From a virus: 64,000 bases of DNA. Location: IMG/VR virus record IMGVR_UViG_3300017917_003852, positions 1 through 64,000 of that record. One strand, 5' to 3'. The notes below the pieces were generated by a model, which saw only the letters and a program-made list of their open reading frames with translations, did no database searches and had not been told where the DNA came from. Numbering within the stretch: position 1 is the first letter of the stretch; each line of letters starts with the position of its first letter. Shown piece after piece: positions 45,533 through 54,074 of this stretch. The position numbers and the translations under genes were made by a program.

Positions 45533-45756
45533 AGATATTTTATTTGAAAAAATGTTGCTCGAGCCGGATCGTCAAAGTCTAATCTAATATCAGTTGCACG
45601 TTGATTATATTCATCGTAACAAAAATGTGTTCTAACTGTAAAACCCAATTCTCTTTTTAAACGCCAGGTTATTAAAAAAATTTTATCGCCGTGCTCGTTC
45701 TCAATGCGTTGGCGCAAAGTTTTCCATTCTGGTTTGCTAAAGATCAAAGTGGTCAT
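45529..45756 (-). CDS. LRW-family small protein 15, first of the array (75 aa)
   Basis: Starts MTTLIFSKPEWKTLRQRIEN and ends ARATFFQIKYL, the most divergent ending (I-K-Y for L-R-W). DIRLDFDDPARATFF is the usual lead-in. First gene after the promoter at 45762. Confidence 0.7.
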   Translation of the reverse strand: MTTLIFSKPEWKTLRQRIENEHGDKIFLITWRLKRELGFTVRTHFCYDEYNQRATDIRLDFDDPARATFFQIKYL

Positions 45757-45761
45757 ACTGC

Positions 45762-45790
45762 ATTATAGCAGTATATTTAGATTAGGTCAA
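45762..45790 (-). promoter_or_regulatory. Early promoter of the LRW array
   Basis: TTGACC, 17 nt ending ACTGC, TATAAT. No other promoter is obvious until 40.9 kb, so about 4.8 kb and some 17 genes may be one transcript. Confidence 0.82.
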
Positions 45791-46146
45791 GCTATCCAGC
45801 CTTGTCCGGTTATCTGATGATACCAGGGATAAAACGGTCCGACTACAATAAACTGCCAATCGCTAGTTATCCATGCGGTCGCCGGATTGGCAAGATGTTG
45901 GTACTTGGGTAGCACTTCGTGCCCGTTTATTGTTATTTTTGCAACTTCTACTGCACCGTTGCTAATCTTACAACTAAAGTTTAACCCTTCTAGTAAATCA
46001 AAATACATTGTTGATTTTACCGGCTGATTATTCACTGTAAAATGATATTTTGGATTATGGTGCTCAACTAAATGAATCTTTACTTCAATTTGATTAGCTG
46101 TATCAATATCCGTAATGTCTAAGAAATTTTTCATATCTTGGTGCAT
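45787..46146 (-). CDS. Hypothetical protein (119 aa)
   Basis: Starts MHQDMKNFLDITDIDTANQI; beta-rich with TINGHEVLPKYQ and a Trp-rich end (WITSDWQFIVVGPFYPW). It overlaps the radical SAM gene by 44 nt in another frame, unusually long, so the true start may be MKNFL four codons in. Could be a carbohydrate-binding-like beta sandwich. Confidence 0.6.
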   Translation of the reverse strand: MHQDMKNFLDITDIDTANQIEVKIHLVEHHNPKYHFTVNNQPVKSTMYFDLLEGLNFSCKISNGAVEVAKITINGHEVLPKYQHLANPATAWITSDWQFIVVGPFYPWYHQITGQGWIA

Positions 46147-47413
46147 AATCTAAAATGGAATTTCCCCGCAGGGATTCAAACGCTTTTAAAAAGGATATTA
46201 AATTGTATCTTAATTCCTCGACATTTTTTGGTACGTTATAGTCGCAAATAAATTGATAGTAATCTAGTATAATGTTTGCAGTAGCCTGGTCAATTTGATT
46301 AGTTTGTCTGACATTAACTAAATTTTCTTTAGTAAGTCGATATTTTTTAATTAATGTTTGTAATTTTTCTTTAATCTCTTGACGTATGTCTTCGGGCATT
46401 ATTTCCATGCGAAGCCACTCGGGTCTATACAGTATATTACAACTTTCTGATATTACTTTATTGTTAATCATAAACTCAAATAATTTATCTAATTCGTATA
46501 TAGAAAAAATATTAGGTGTAATTCGTAAAGAAATAACTAGTCCGGAATTCTCTTTTCTTAGTTGTAAAAAATTATCTATGTTCGACAGTATTTCTGTAAT
46601 TTGTCCAGGCCAGCGTATATAATCGTTAATAGGATCTACAGATTCTATACTAATACCTAAATGAAATTGTTCAAAATGTCCTATTAGATTATGGATTCGT
46701 TGATTATATATTGTGCCATTTGTTGTGGTGCCAACAATTATATCTTTAGCTAAATCATGCTCAATTAATTTTTCACAGATAGTATAAAATGCTTCTTCGT
46801 ATAATGTTTCTCCTCCTAAGAAATGTATATAACGAAGATTAGGAATTTCTTTTAGTTCTTCAATGAATTGATTTATTAATGTTTGGTCCTTAGTCCAAGA
46901 TTCAATTTTTTCAGGTTTCAAAAATAATTTAGAATTTATTTTGTGTAGCTTATGAAATTCTTGTTCTAGTTTGCTGCTTGCTTCGGGTCTGCACATTATA
47001 CAAGCACTATTACATGTATTACCTAGTTCAACTTGTAATTCAACTGGCGCTAAATTTGCTTCACCGTTATTATTAAAACTATATTCAAAGTTTTTGTAAT
47101 GCGGACTGCTTCTAAAAGTTTTTAGAAAGTCATTTGTATCAACAGCACTTTTATTAAGTTGTCTCATACGTCCGTTTAACTTACCAAAACTTTCTTCATA
47201 ATAACAAATGGAACAATGATTAGGTTCTTCGCCGGCCAATAACTGTTGGCGAAGAATTTTCATCTGATCGCTGTTGTAATATTGCATTATCGATTGATTA
47301 CTAAACGAATGGAGCCGTTGTGGATTTTTAGCCCAACTACATGACTCAAAACTTCCGTCGTAGGTAAGTCTCACGTGGAACCACGGACTAGAACAAAAAG
47401 TTTTTTCAAACAT
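46103..47413 (-). CDS. Twitch/SPASM-type radical SAM enzyme (436 aa)
   Basis: Radical SAM cluster motif CNSACIMC (about residues 134-141) and, in the barrel, HFLGGETLYEE. Extra Cys groups near the N terminus (CSSPWFHVRL, SFESCSWAK, HCSICYYEE) could bind an auxiliary cluster, as in twitch-domain proteins of aquatic T4-like phages. Such enzymes modify peptides or proteins; PqqE is a SPASM relative, but this protein's layout is different. The target is unknown. The short proteins nearby are possible substrates (speculative). Confidence 0.82.
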   Translation of the reverse strand: MFEKTFCSSPWFHVRLTYDGSFESCSWAKNPQRLHSFSNQSIMQYYNSDQMKILRQQLLAGEEPNHCSICYYEESFGKLNGRMRQLNKSAVDTNDFLKTFRSSPHYKNFEYSFNNNGEANLAPVELQVELGNTCNSACIMCRPEASSKLEQEFHKLHKINSKLFLKPEKIESWTKDQTLINQFIEELKEIPNLRYIHFLGGETLYEEAFYTICEKLIEHDLAKDIIVGTTTNGTIYNQRIHNLIGHFEQFHLGISIESVDPINDYIRWPGQITEILSNIDNFLQLRKENSGLVISLRITPNIFSIYELDKLFEFMINNKVISESCNILYRPEWLRMEIMPEDIRQEIKEKLQTLIKKYRLTKENLVNVRQTNQIDQATANIILDYYQFICDYNVPKNVEELRYNLISFLKAFESLRGNSILDYAPRYEKFLRHYGY

Positions 47414-48672
47414 TAATCAATAATTCCGAAGTTGGCCCAGTTAGATGCACCAAGACACACCCAACCCATTGGGCCTCCAGGATTTGGATTTGTGTTCCAA
47501 ACTACATGTCCGCGTTGGCTTACATAATTTGGTGGTTCAGCAGCAGAGGTAAATTTCATTGTTCCAATTCGTAAATCATTTATAGTTGCCGAGCCATCAG
47601 TATCTAAAGTTATATTTTCTTTGTTGTTAGATGTTAAAATTAACTTTTGATTTCTTGGAGTTCCAAAATTGCCAACGCCGGCTGATTTCTTGTTGGCCAC
47701 AATTTCAACTTCTTGATCCCAAATTGACAATGCTGCACTAGGTTCAATGGTGTTAATACCGACACGTTTTGGTGTTACATATAAAGTTTCTGCTAACAAA
47801 GATTCACCGCTTACTTGCAATTCTTTAAGCACACCAAGATGCTGTAAATTACTGCTTATTATAGTGGATCCAAGTTTATTGTCGGTGATTACGTCTGCAC
47901 CGTTTAACTTAATCTTAGTAAGATCTAAACCGTCAGTTTTGATTTTATCAAATACCAATGAACTAAAACTGTCAAACAATCCTCTGTTCATATTTGACAA
48001 TGCCGAGGTAGTAGTTTCTTTGATTAAGTTTGTATAAAATACACATTCTCGATCTACTTCGCCGTTAATTGACAAATTACCGTTGATTGACACTAATCCT
48101 TCAACTGTAAGATCTTTTGTTAGTAAGTTGTTTTCAATAACAGTAGCATCATCGAGTATTGTTAAGGCTACACCAGTTGATCGATCATCAATACCGGTAC
48201 TGCTAAAATTCTCTATTAGTCCGCCTTTAATATTATCGCCACTAATAATTAAATCATTTAATTTTATTGCCGCAGGATTGATACTATTGTCAGGGAATGT
48301 AATCTCTCTGATACGATCCACTATTAATGTAGCAGTAGCATCATTGACTGCTTGATTTAAATTAAACTTAGCTAATCGTTCTGATACAGTTTTGTTAATT
48401 AACTCCACAGTAGAAGTTTGGGCTTCAGTGATAGTTTCATTAATTCTATCTGTGATGCGTTTTTCTAATTTCTTACTATCAATTGTGTATTGTGCAGCTT
48501 TTTTGTCTAATGCTGCATTGGCAGCATTTTGTACGTGCGTATTGTAATCAAAAGATTCTAAGCGAGAGTTGATACTATCTAATATTAGTTTATCAACTTG
48601 AGTTGATACATTGACGGTAATCTCGCTTACTATTTGATCGACTATTTTGCTTATGTGTTCGTTAAGATCCAT
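47413..48672 (-). CDS. Fibre-like structural protein (419 aa)
   Basis: Long coiled-coil N-terminal half (repeats like KIVDQIVSEITVNVSTQVDK and RITDRINETITEAQTS), then beta-repeats (LTVEGLVSINGNLSINGEVD, NIKGGLIENFSSTG) and a C-terminal VVWNTNPNPGGPMGWVC. This is typical of phage tail-fibre or collar fibres with a triple beta-helix. It would contact the cell surface or link other fibres. Follows the MTase-like gene by overlap. Confidence 0.72.
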   Translation of the reverse strand: MDLNEHISKIVDQIVSEITVNVSTQVDKLILDSINSRLESFDYNTHVQNAANAALDKKAAQYTIDSKKLEKRITDRINETITEAQTSTVELINKTVSERLAKFNLNQAVNDATATLIVDRIREITFPDNSINPAAIKLNDLIISGDNIKGGLIENFSSTGIDDRSTGVALTILDDATVIENNLLTKDLTVEGLVSINGNLSINGEVDRECVFYTNLIKETTTSALSNMNRGLFDSFSSLVFDKIKTDGLDLTKIKLNGADVITDNKLGSTIISSNLQHLGVLKELQVSGESLLAETLYVTPKRVGINTIEPSAALSIWDQEVEIVANKKSAGVGNFGTPRNQKLILTSNNKENITLDTDGSATINDLRIGTMKFTSAAEPPNYVSQRGHVVWNTNPNPGGPMGWVCLGASNWANFGIID

Positions 48673-49402
48673 TATTATCAAATTGAATACTAATTACGTG
48701 CTCGTAATTTTTCTTGATTAAACTTTTATACATTAAATTCTTATGCACACTAAAACCAACGCCGCCAGCATCTGCACTAAATTTTGCTAGTTGTTTAAAA
48801 AACATAGCCCTTCTATCAAATGGGCCTACATTTACTAACTGATCGTTGGTTATTTCGAATACTTTTGTTACCCACTTATTTCTATCTTGAAGATTATAAT
48901 CGTGAAATTCTAAAAATACAGAATTTTGGTTTGTGCTGCGTATTAGTGCAGGAACGGAAAATTCTTTATCTTTAAAGTCTTGATTTTTGTAATCCTTACA
49001 AGTAGTTATCAAATATTCTTTAGTAAGATTACAAATTTCTACTACTCGATTTTTTTGATCCGAATCAGAATCTGCAAAGGTAAAATACTCATCCAATGCA
49101 ACTACTACATCAAATGATTTTTGATACTGTTCAAAGTTCTTTTTATCAATATAATTATATTTTATATTAAGTTCGTCTAATAGCTTTCTTGCATCGTTGC
49201 TTATTTTGGTAACTGATACATTTTTACAATTGGTCGCAAGTATAGCCGGACTGAAGCCCACAAACAAAATAGAATTAGGAGAAAAATTGTGGAATTCTGC
49301 TACTCCATCAATTATTTCTTTTTTGCGTTTAACTATATCAGCTGGTTTTTGATGTGATTTAAATGCTCTAAACAAACAATCCGTGTAACTTTCAAAGCTC
49401 AT
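48662..49402 (-). CDS. Methyltransferase-fold-like protein (246 aa)
   Basis: SILFVGFSPAILATNCK near residue 44 and SFDVVVALDEYFTFAD near residue 95 follow the strand order of a Rossmann methyltransferase, but the glycine-rich SAM loop is degenerate (V-G-F-S-P for V-G-x-G-x-G). It may be an inactive relative. Downstream of it is the fibre gene, so an assembly role is possible. I recall similar proteins next to structural genes in T4-like aquatic phages. Confidence 0.6.
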   Translation of the reverse strand: MSFESYTDCLFRAFKSHQKPADIVKRKKEIIDGVAEFHNFSPNSILFVGFSPAILATNCKNVSVTKISNDARKLLDELNIKYNYIDKKNFEQYQKSFDVVVALDEYFTFADSDSDQKNRVVEICNLTKEYLITTCKDYKNQDFKDKEFSVPALIRSTNQNSVFLEFHDYNLQDRNKWVTKVFEITNDQLVNVGPFDRRAMFFKQLAKFSADAGGVGFSVHKNLMYKSLIKKNYEHVISIQFDNNGS

Positions 49403-49436
49403 GATGCCCTTTAATTTTTTATTATCGTGTAGTTAT

Positions 49437-50354
49437 TTATTGAGTTTGACGTATTAAATCAAGTGTAACACAGTGAAAACCGCCGCCTAATGTTCTACTA
49501 TGCCTTAATTCTAACGGTATAACTGTAAAATTGTAATTTTCTAATATATTCATTAACTTGTGTTGATGTTTATCAATGATAACAGTATAAGGATCTACAA
49601 CTAACATGTTTAGAGCTATCCATTTACTAGCATATGGATACTTGTAAAAATCTTGTGCTACTACGTCATCAACCCAAATAATTTCCCAGTTATGAAAAAC
49701 ATTGGGTAAATTATCCATATTGACTCTGCTAGCATTTACCATTACTAGACCTTCGCGTAATGGTACAATAGTACTATCAATATGAACTCCAGAATAGAAA
49801 TTACAAACTTCTACTTTAACATCCGGAAATTTATGTTGTAACCATTTTGCTGCACTGCGATTACCACTGGCACTTTCTAAGTATAACATAGTATCATTAA
49901 GACGTAAAACATTTGCGGCATCTAAAATCATACCTTCGTTTCTTGGCATGCGATGCACAGTATCGGCGCGAAATATTACATCGTCTAATCCCTCTATTTC
50001 CATGTCTCTACAAGGATACATCATAGCAGGATCCACAATTGTGTCGCCATAAATTAGTAATCGATCTCTTGGGCAATATCCATACATACCACCATGCTCT
50101 TGATAATTAATTGCTCGAGGTCTATGTACTGTTGCTCCAAATTGTTCTAGGGTGTCAGCTAATATATCAAGATCCTCGTTAGCTTCGTCAATGATCCAGT
50201 CCGGAACTGGGCCGCTAGGTACTGGAGTTTCTGTCCATGTAGTTTTTTCACTTTCTTTTGCAAATACCGGATCGTCACTAGGCCAATTAGCAAAGTCTGC
50301 TCGACCAACTACTACTTCGACTAACGTATCCCATTCATTATAACTGTGTATCAT
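49437..50354 (-). CDS. Amidinotransferase (glycine/inosamine-phosphate amidinotransferase-like)
   Basis: A 305-aa protein of the guanidino-group-modifying superfamily: YGYCPRDRLLIYGDTI, ILDAANVLRL (catalytic Asp), GVHIDSTIVPL (catalytic His) and near the C terminus LGGGFHCVTLDL with the nucleophilic Cys. Such enzymes move an amidino group from arginine to an amine, as in creatine or streptomycin biosynthesis. It is shorter than human AGAT but has all key residues. The acceptor here is unknown; surface-sugar or nucleotide amines are possible. Confidence 0.86.
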   Translation of the reverse strand: MIHSYNEWDTLVEVVVGRADFANWPSDDPVFAKESEKTTWTETPVPSGPVPDWIIDEANEDLDILADTLEQFGATVHRPRAINYQEHGGMYGYCPRDRLLIYGDTIVDPAMMYPCRDMEIEGLDDVIFRADTVHRMPRNEGMILDAANVLRLNDTMLYLESASGNRSAAKWLQHKFPDVKVEVCNFYSGVHIDSTIVPLREGLVMVNASRVNMDNLPNVFHNWEIIWVDDVVAQDFYKYPYASKWIALNMLVVDPYTVIIDKHQHKLMNILENYNFTVIPLELRHSRTLGGGFHCVTLDLIRQTQ

Positions 50355-50866
50355 ACATGCCCAGTGATTTGTAAAGTATAACGAGGCTCAAATCCCATGT
50401 TATATGCTCCGTGGGGAGCATCCCATGGCCATACTAATGTAAAGCCTGCCTTCCATTCTGAGTAGCCGGTGCCTTGACACTCTGCAAAGTGCCCGGGCTT
50501 GCGATCTTCGAGAAATATAACTGCTCGCCTAATAGAACTTTCTTTTCCTTTTAAGTTAAAGAGCTCAATATATTTGCGATATGTATCAATATGTTCAGGT
50601 AAGCTACTACCAGGATCCATGCGATAATATGATGTACCAACGTCTTTCCAATGCTCATATCTTTCAAAAAAATCAATAAATCTTTTATTCCATGTAGGTT
50701 GTGTATTACGCATGTCGCACATCCAACCACCAAAAGGTCCCCGGAATCCTGCATCTTCCCAATCTATTTCTGTTGTAGGATCATTGAATTTTTCTTTAAT
50801 GTAATTGAGATTTTTAAATTCGTCGTCCCAAAATTTTTCTAAGTTAAATGATTCGTGTGTTGCCAT
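50351..50866 (-). CDS. 2-oxoglutarate/Fe(II) oxygenase-like hydroxylase (171 aa)
   Basis: PEHIDTYRKYIEL gives the H-x-D iron ligands, and WPWDAPHGAYNMGFEPRYTLQITG has a distal His and an Arg that can bind 2-oxoglutarate. Matches the aspartyl-hydroxylase-like cupin fold. Overlaps the dehydrogenase gene upstream and the amidinotransferase downstream, so the three may modify one product. Target unknown. Confidence 0.74.
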   Translation of the reverse strand: MATHESFNLEKFWDDEFKNLNYIKEKFNDPTTEIDWEDAGFRGPFGGWMCDMRNTQPTWNKRFIDFFERYEHWKDVGTSYYRMDPGSSLPEHIDTYRKYIELFNLKGKESSIRRAVIFLEDRKPGHFAECQGTGYSEWKAGFTLVWPWDAPHGAYNMGFEPRYTLQITGHV

Positions 50867-52070
50867 AGTATATTACCTCATACTCCTTACTTGTTTTGTA
50901 TTGTCTCCATGGATCTACAATAACACTCCCTGGTTCTAGATCCACGTATAATTCTTGTTCTTTCTCCTTGCCGGTATAACCGTAAGTGATATTTCTGTTA
51001 TGCGCCAAGAATGCAATTACCGGCATTCCATCAAACGGTGGTTGATCACCAGTTAGTGGATCAATGTAAAAATATTTTGCTTGTATTTCATCTAGGTAGT
51101 GCCCTATTAATAAACTATAACTACCGTCGCAATAATCAACATCGGGCTTATAGGCTTTGCCCATAATAAAGATAGGAAGATTTTTTTGTATTTGAATTCG
51201 TTTAAGATATCTTGCTAGGTTCTTTGCTTGTTGCTCTCTAGCATGCATTACAGTATCAAAGATATCATAGCCTAGATTTAAGTTTTCTGCTAACCAACGT
51301 AATGCAATGTTATCTCTTGGATGACATGGGCCGGCATCACCCATGCCTGCAGTCATGTATTTTGAACTCATAATACGTGTAGTACTCTTGGCTAATGCAT
51401 CTGTAACTACATCTACATTAATATTACCGTTCTTCATTGCAACATCTTGAATCATATTTACTAGACCAACCTTAGTACTAATAAAAGTATTATAGAAAAT
51501 TTTAATAGATTCTGCTTCGTCCCATGTACCTACAACATAGCGAGGATCATTTTGCATCAATGGTTGATAAAAATCTATTAGCAGTTTTGCATCACCAGTT
51601 TCGCTACCATCTTCAGTGCCAATGATAACCATTTCAGGATTGACCATATCCCACTCTACACTTCCCATTGCAATAAGATAAGGGTTGTAAATGAAACGTG
51701 CATTAGTAATACATGGCCTAAGTTCTCTTCTAACTGTTCCTGGGAGTACTGTAGAAATAAGGACAACTAATTGTTCAGGGCCGACCCAGGCATCAATTTG
51801 ACTTAGTACTTCTTTTACTATTGTATAATCAAAATCTTTATTAGGCAAATGTGTAATGGGTTTTGATCCATCGTAGTCGGGATCATGCGGAGTTTGTACG
51901 GCCACAAAAATAATATCCTTTCCAACAACTGCGCCACGAAGATTGTCGGATATTTTAATCACCCCACTGGATTTTGGGTAAATATCATAGCCGGTGACTT
52001 CATAATGCGTTGCCATTACTTCTGCACACGGCAACCCCAATTTACCAATTCCTATAAACCCAACTTGCAT
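50844..52070 (-). CDS. UDP-glucose/GDP-mannose dehydrogenase family protein (408 aa)
   Basis: Rossmann start VGFIGIGKLGLPCAEVM, then STVLPGTV, YNPYLIAMG (NPEF-like), FYNTFISTKVGLVN, and the catalytic Cys in GDAGPCHPRDNIAL; the C-terminal half ends in an NAD domain (FIMGKAYKPDVDYCDGS). The family oxidises a sugar alcohol twice to a uronic acid. The catalytic Gly-Gly-x-Cys is slightly altered, but the Cys and Lys/Arg are present. GGAG seven bases ahead of the ATG lies inside the divergent gene's coding sequence. Confidence 0.88.
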   Translation of the reverse strand: MQVGFIGIGKLGLPCAEVMATHYEVTGYDIYPKSSGVIKISDNLRGAVVGKDIIFVAVQTPHDPDYDGSKPITHLPNKDFDYTIVKEVLSQIDAWVGPEQLVVLISTVLPGTVRRELRPCITNARFIYNPYLIAMGSVEWDMVNPEMVIIGTEDGSETGDAKLLIDFYQPLMQNDPRYVVGTWDEAESIKIFYNTFISTKVGLVNMIQDVAMKNGNINVDVVTDALAKSTTRIMSSKYMTAGMGDAGPCHPRDNIALRWLAENLNLGYDIFDTVMHAREQQAKNLARYLKRIQIQKNLPIFIMGKAYKPDVDYCDGSYSLLIGHYLDEIQAKYFYIDPLTGDQPPFDGMPVIAFLAHNRNITYGYTGKEKEQELYVDLEPGSVIVDPWRQYKTSKEYEVIYYGNTRII

Positions 52071-52072
52071 AT

Positions 52073-53326
52073 ATGTTCTCCATTGAAAAATTTATTAATG
52101 TAATACATGAACAATTACTTAGACCTTTGCTTATACAATCCTACGGATTTGATCCTTCTTATTCAACAAAGATTGAGGATTTACGTTTCTTATTTTATCC
52201 CCCATACTGTAAAGCAAATGCCGGTAGATTAGCAGGAAGATGCACTTGGTGGCATGAGGAACCTTTAAACAACGAAGATCTAACTAAATTACAATATTAC
52301 GATATAATACTTCCTCCAGATCATCAACTATTAGATTATGCTGCAATAATAGCAAATATTTCTCCAGAATCACCTTCACAACCCCCGTGCTATACTCTAA
52401 TGCACGAATGCAATTTTCATTTATTTGCAAATTCCGAGATCAGTCTATTGAAGAAAAAATTTCTTCAAGAATATCGAGCAAATGACTGGTATTTTTTCTA
52501 TCATGGATTTGTTGCGTTAGATTGGTTTCATAACTACAAATATTTGAATTTTTCGCATTACAAGATTAACAAAGTATTTATTTGTTTAAATCATTTGCTC
52601 AGTAATAATCGTAGCTACAGACTAAATCTATTGTCTCATATAAAATCTAAAAAAATAGAACAATTTGGTTACGTTTCTGCACCGTTACTATCCAAAGATG
52701 TTATAAAAAACGAAATTTTAGATGAAAATTCTCGGTTGAGTATTGTTGCAAAAAAACATATTTTAAATCACTTGGTACATTCTGCAGATCCGATGGTATT
52801 AGATTCTATTGACTACAAAAAAGCCAGTGCTGATATATGTCATGATTATATACATTCAGCTATGTGGAATGTAGTAACTGAAACTAATTTTTACGATGAT
52901 AAATTGCATTTAACAGAAAAAATATTCAAGCCCATAGTGACACGGCGTCCATTTATTTTAGTTTCTGCTCCGGGCAACTTGGCTTATTTGAGAAGTTATG
53001 GATTCAAAACATTTAGTGATTATATAGACGAAAGTTACGATGATGAACAAGACCCTGATAAGAGAATTGAAATGATAACCAGAGAGTTAGAAAAACTGTG
53101 TCAATTATCGCATACTGAATTAATGGATATGTTTGATAAAATGCAAGACATATTAGAATTCAACCACCAACATTTCTATGGAAAGTTTAAAGAAATAATT
53201 GTAAACGAACTAGTGGATAATTTTGAAGGTTGCGCTAAAAAATATAATTTGCATTTGTCGGACTGGCGCCAGGTACCTACACATTTAATTAATTTTGAAA
53301 AAGTAAAGAAACTATTATTGTCCTAA
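52073..53326 (+). CDS. GT10-like glycosyltransferase, paralogue (417 aa)
   Basis: Shares with the 37.5-kb protein the core VVTETNFYDDKLHLTEKIF, KPIVTRRPFILVSAPGNLAYL and FSDYIDESYDD. The N-terminal half (YPPYCKANAGRLAGRCTWWH) differs, so acceptor use is likely different. It may build a surface glycan with the dehydrogenase. Its ATG is only 2 bp from the divergent dehydrogenase ATG and no Shine-Dalgarno is visible, so the true start could be further in. Confidence 0.7.
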   Translation: MFSIEKFINVIHEQLLRPLLIQSYGFDPSYSTKIEDLRFLFYPPYCKANAGRLAGRCTWWHEEPLNNEDLTKLQYYDIILPPDHQLLDYAAIIANISPESPSQPPCYTLMHECNFHLFANSEISLLKKKFLQEYRANDWYFFYHGFVALDWFHNYKYLNFSHYKINKVFICLNHLLSNNRSYRLNLLSHIKSKKIEQFGYVSAPLLSKDVIKNEILDENSRLSIVAKKHILNHLVHSADPMVLDSIDYKKASADICHDYIHSAMWNVVTETNFYDDKLHLTEKIFKPIVTRRPFILVSAPGNLAYLRSYGFKTFSDYIDESYDDEQDPDKRIEMITRELEKLCQLSHTELMDMFDKMQDILEFNHQHFYGKFKEIIVNELVDNFEGCAKKYNLHLSDWRQVPTHLINFEKVKKLLLS

Positions 53327-54057
53327 GATTTAGAAATAGTATCTAGTATTAATGTTTCCATATCATGTATTCTAGTTCTCGTAGTTTTGCTGTTTAAAAC
53401 TACAAATAACTTTTTCTGCCCTTTTATGTAGGCGCTCATAACAAGACATCCGCCACTTAATCTAACATAACCAGTCTTGCTAACAATAACGTTGTATTTT
53501 GCAACCAATGGATTTGTATTATTAAACTTTAATTTTCTTTTTTTCTTTACCAATTGAATTATACTTTGATTACTAGCATTAACAATTGCCGGATATTTTT
53601 CTGCTGCTAATAATAATTTTATTAAATCATTTCCATTACTTACATTTCGATTGTCTAGCCCAGTACTGTCATAGAATTGAGTATTGTTCATTCCGAGAAC
53701 TCGAGCTTTATGATTCATGTCGGAAATACATGCTTCATATCCGCGGCGATAAATTTTGCATAGCATATTAGCAGCATCATTGTCACTACGTACAATTGCA
53801 AGATCAATTAATTGTTGTCTAGTAAGTGTTAATCCTCTAAACTTTTTAAATTTTGTTTGTTCAATTAGAGATTCATTGCTATCTAATATTACCATCACAG
53901 TCATTAGTTTAGTTATACTAGCAATCGGTTGAACTGCATCTACATTGTGTTGTTCAATAATAGATCCATTTTCATCAGCAATGGCCCATGCTTTAGCATC
54001 AATATTAACTGAATGCACCAGGGCAGGAAATAATAATAGCAAGAACAATAATTTCAT
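53323..54057 (-). CDS. Exported D-Ala-D-Ala carboxypeptidase/endopeptidase (PBP7-like)
   Basis: Signal peptide MKLLFLLLLFPALVHS, then the S11 motifs SITK (S47, K50), SDN (91-93) and a KTG in SKTGYVRLSG. At 244 aa it is compact, like PbpG/DacD-type enzymes without the C-terminal domain. It would cut peptidoglycan cross-links in the periplasm. A phage could use this as a Sec-exported wall-remodelling or lysis helper; it is not a typical endolysin. Ends at TAG. Confidence 0.88.
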   Translation of the reverse strand: MKLLFLLLLFPALVHSVNIDAKAWAIADENGSIIEQHNVDAVQPIASITKLMTVMVILDSNESLIEQTKFKKFRGLTLTRQQLIDLAIVRSDNDAANMLCKIYRRGYEACISDMNHKARVLGMNNTQFYDSTGLDNRNVSNGNDLIKLLLAAEKYPAIVNASNQSIIQLVKKKRKLKFNNTNPLVAKYNVIVSKTGYVRLSGGCLVMSAYIKGQKKLFVVLNSKTTRTRIHDMETLILDTISKS

Positions 54058-54074
54058 TACTATACTTAGTAAGA

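Noticed and set aside
41431-45756. CRISPR-like or direct-repeat array
   Set aside because: The recurring TTGAGGTGGGCATGA string is at gene junctions with unequal spacing and is explained by the LRW endings.
46103-47413. Calling the radical SAM protein PqqE
   Set aside because: It has a CNSACIMC cluster motif and N-terminal Cys groups, but not the C-terminal SPASM Cys pattern of PqqE, and it is 40 kb from the PqqA-like gene.
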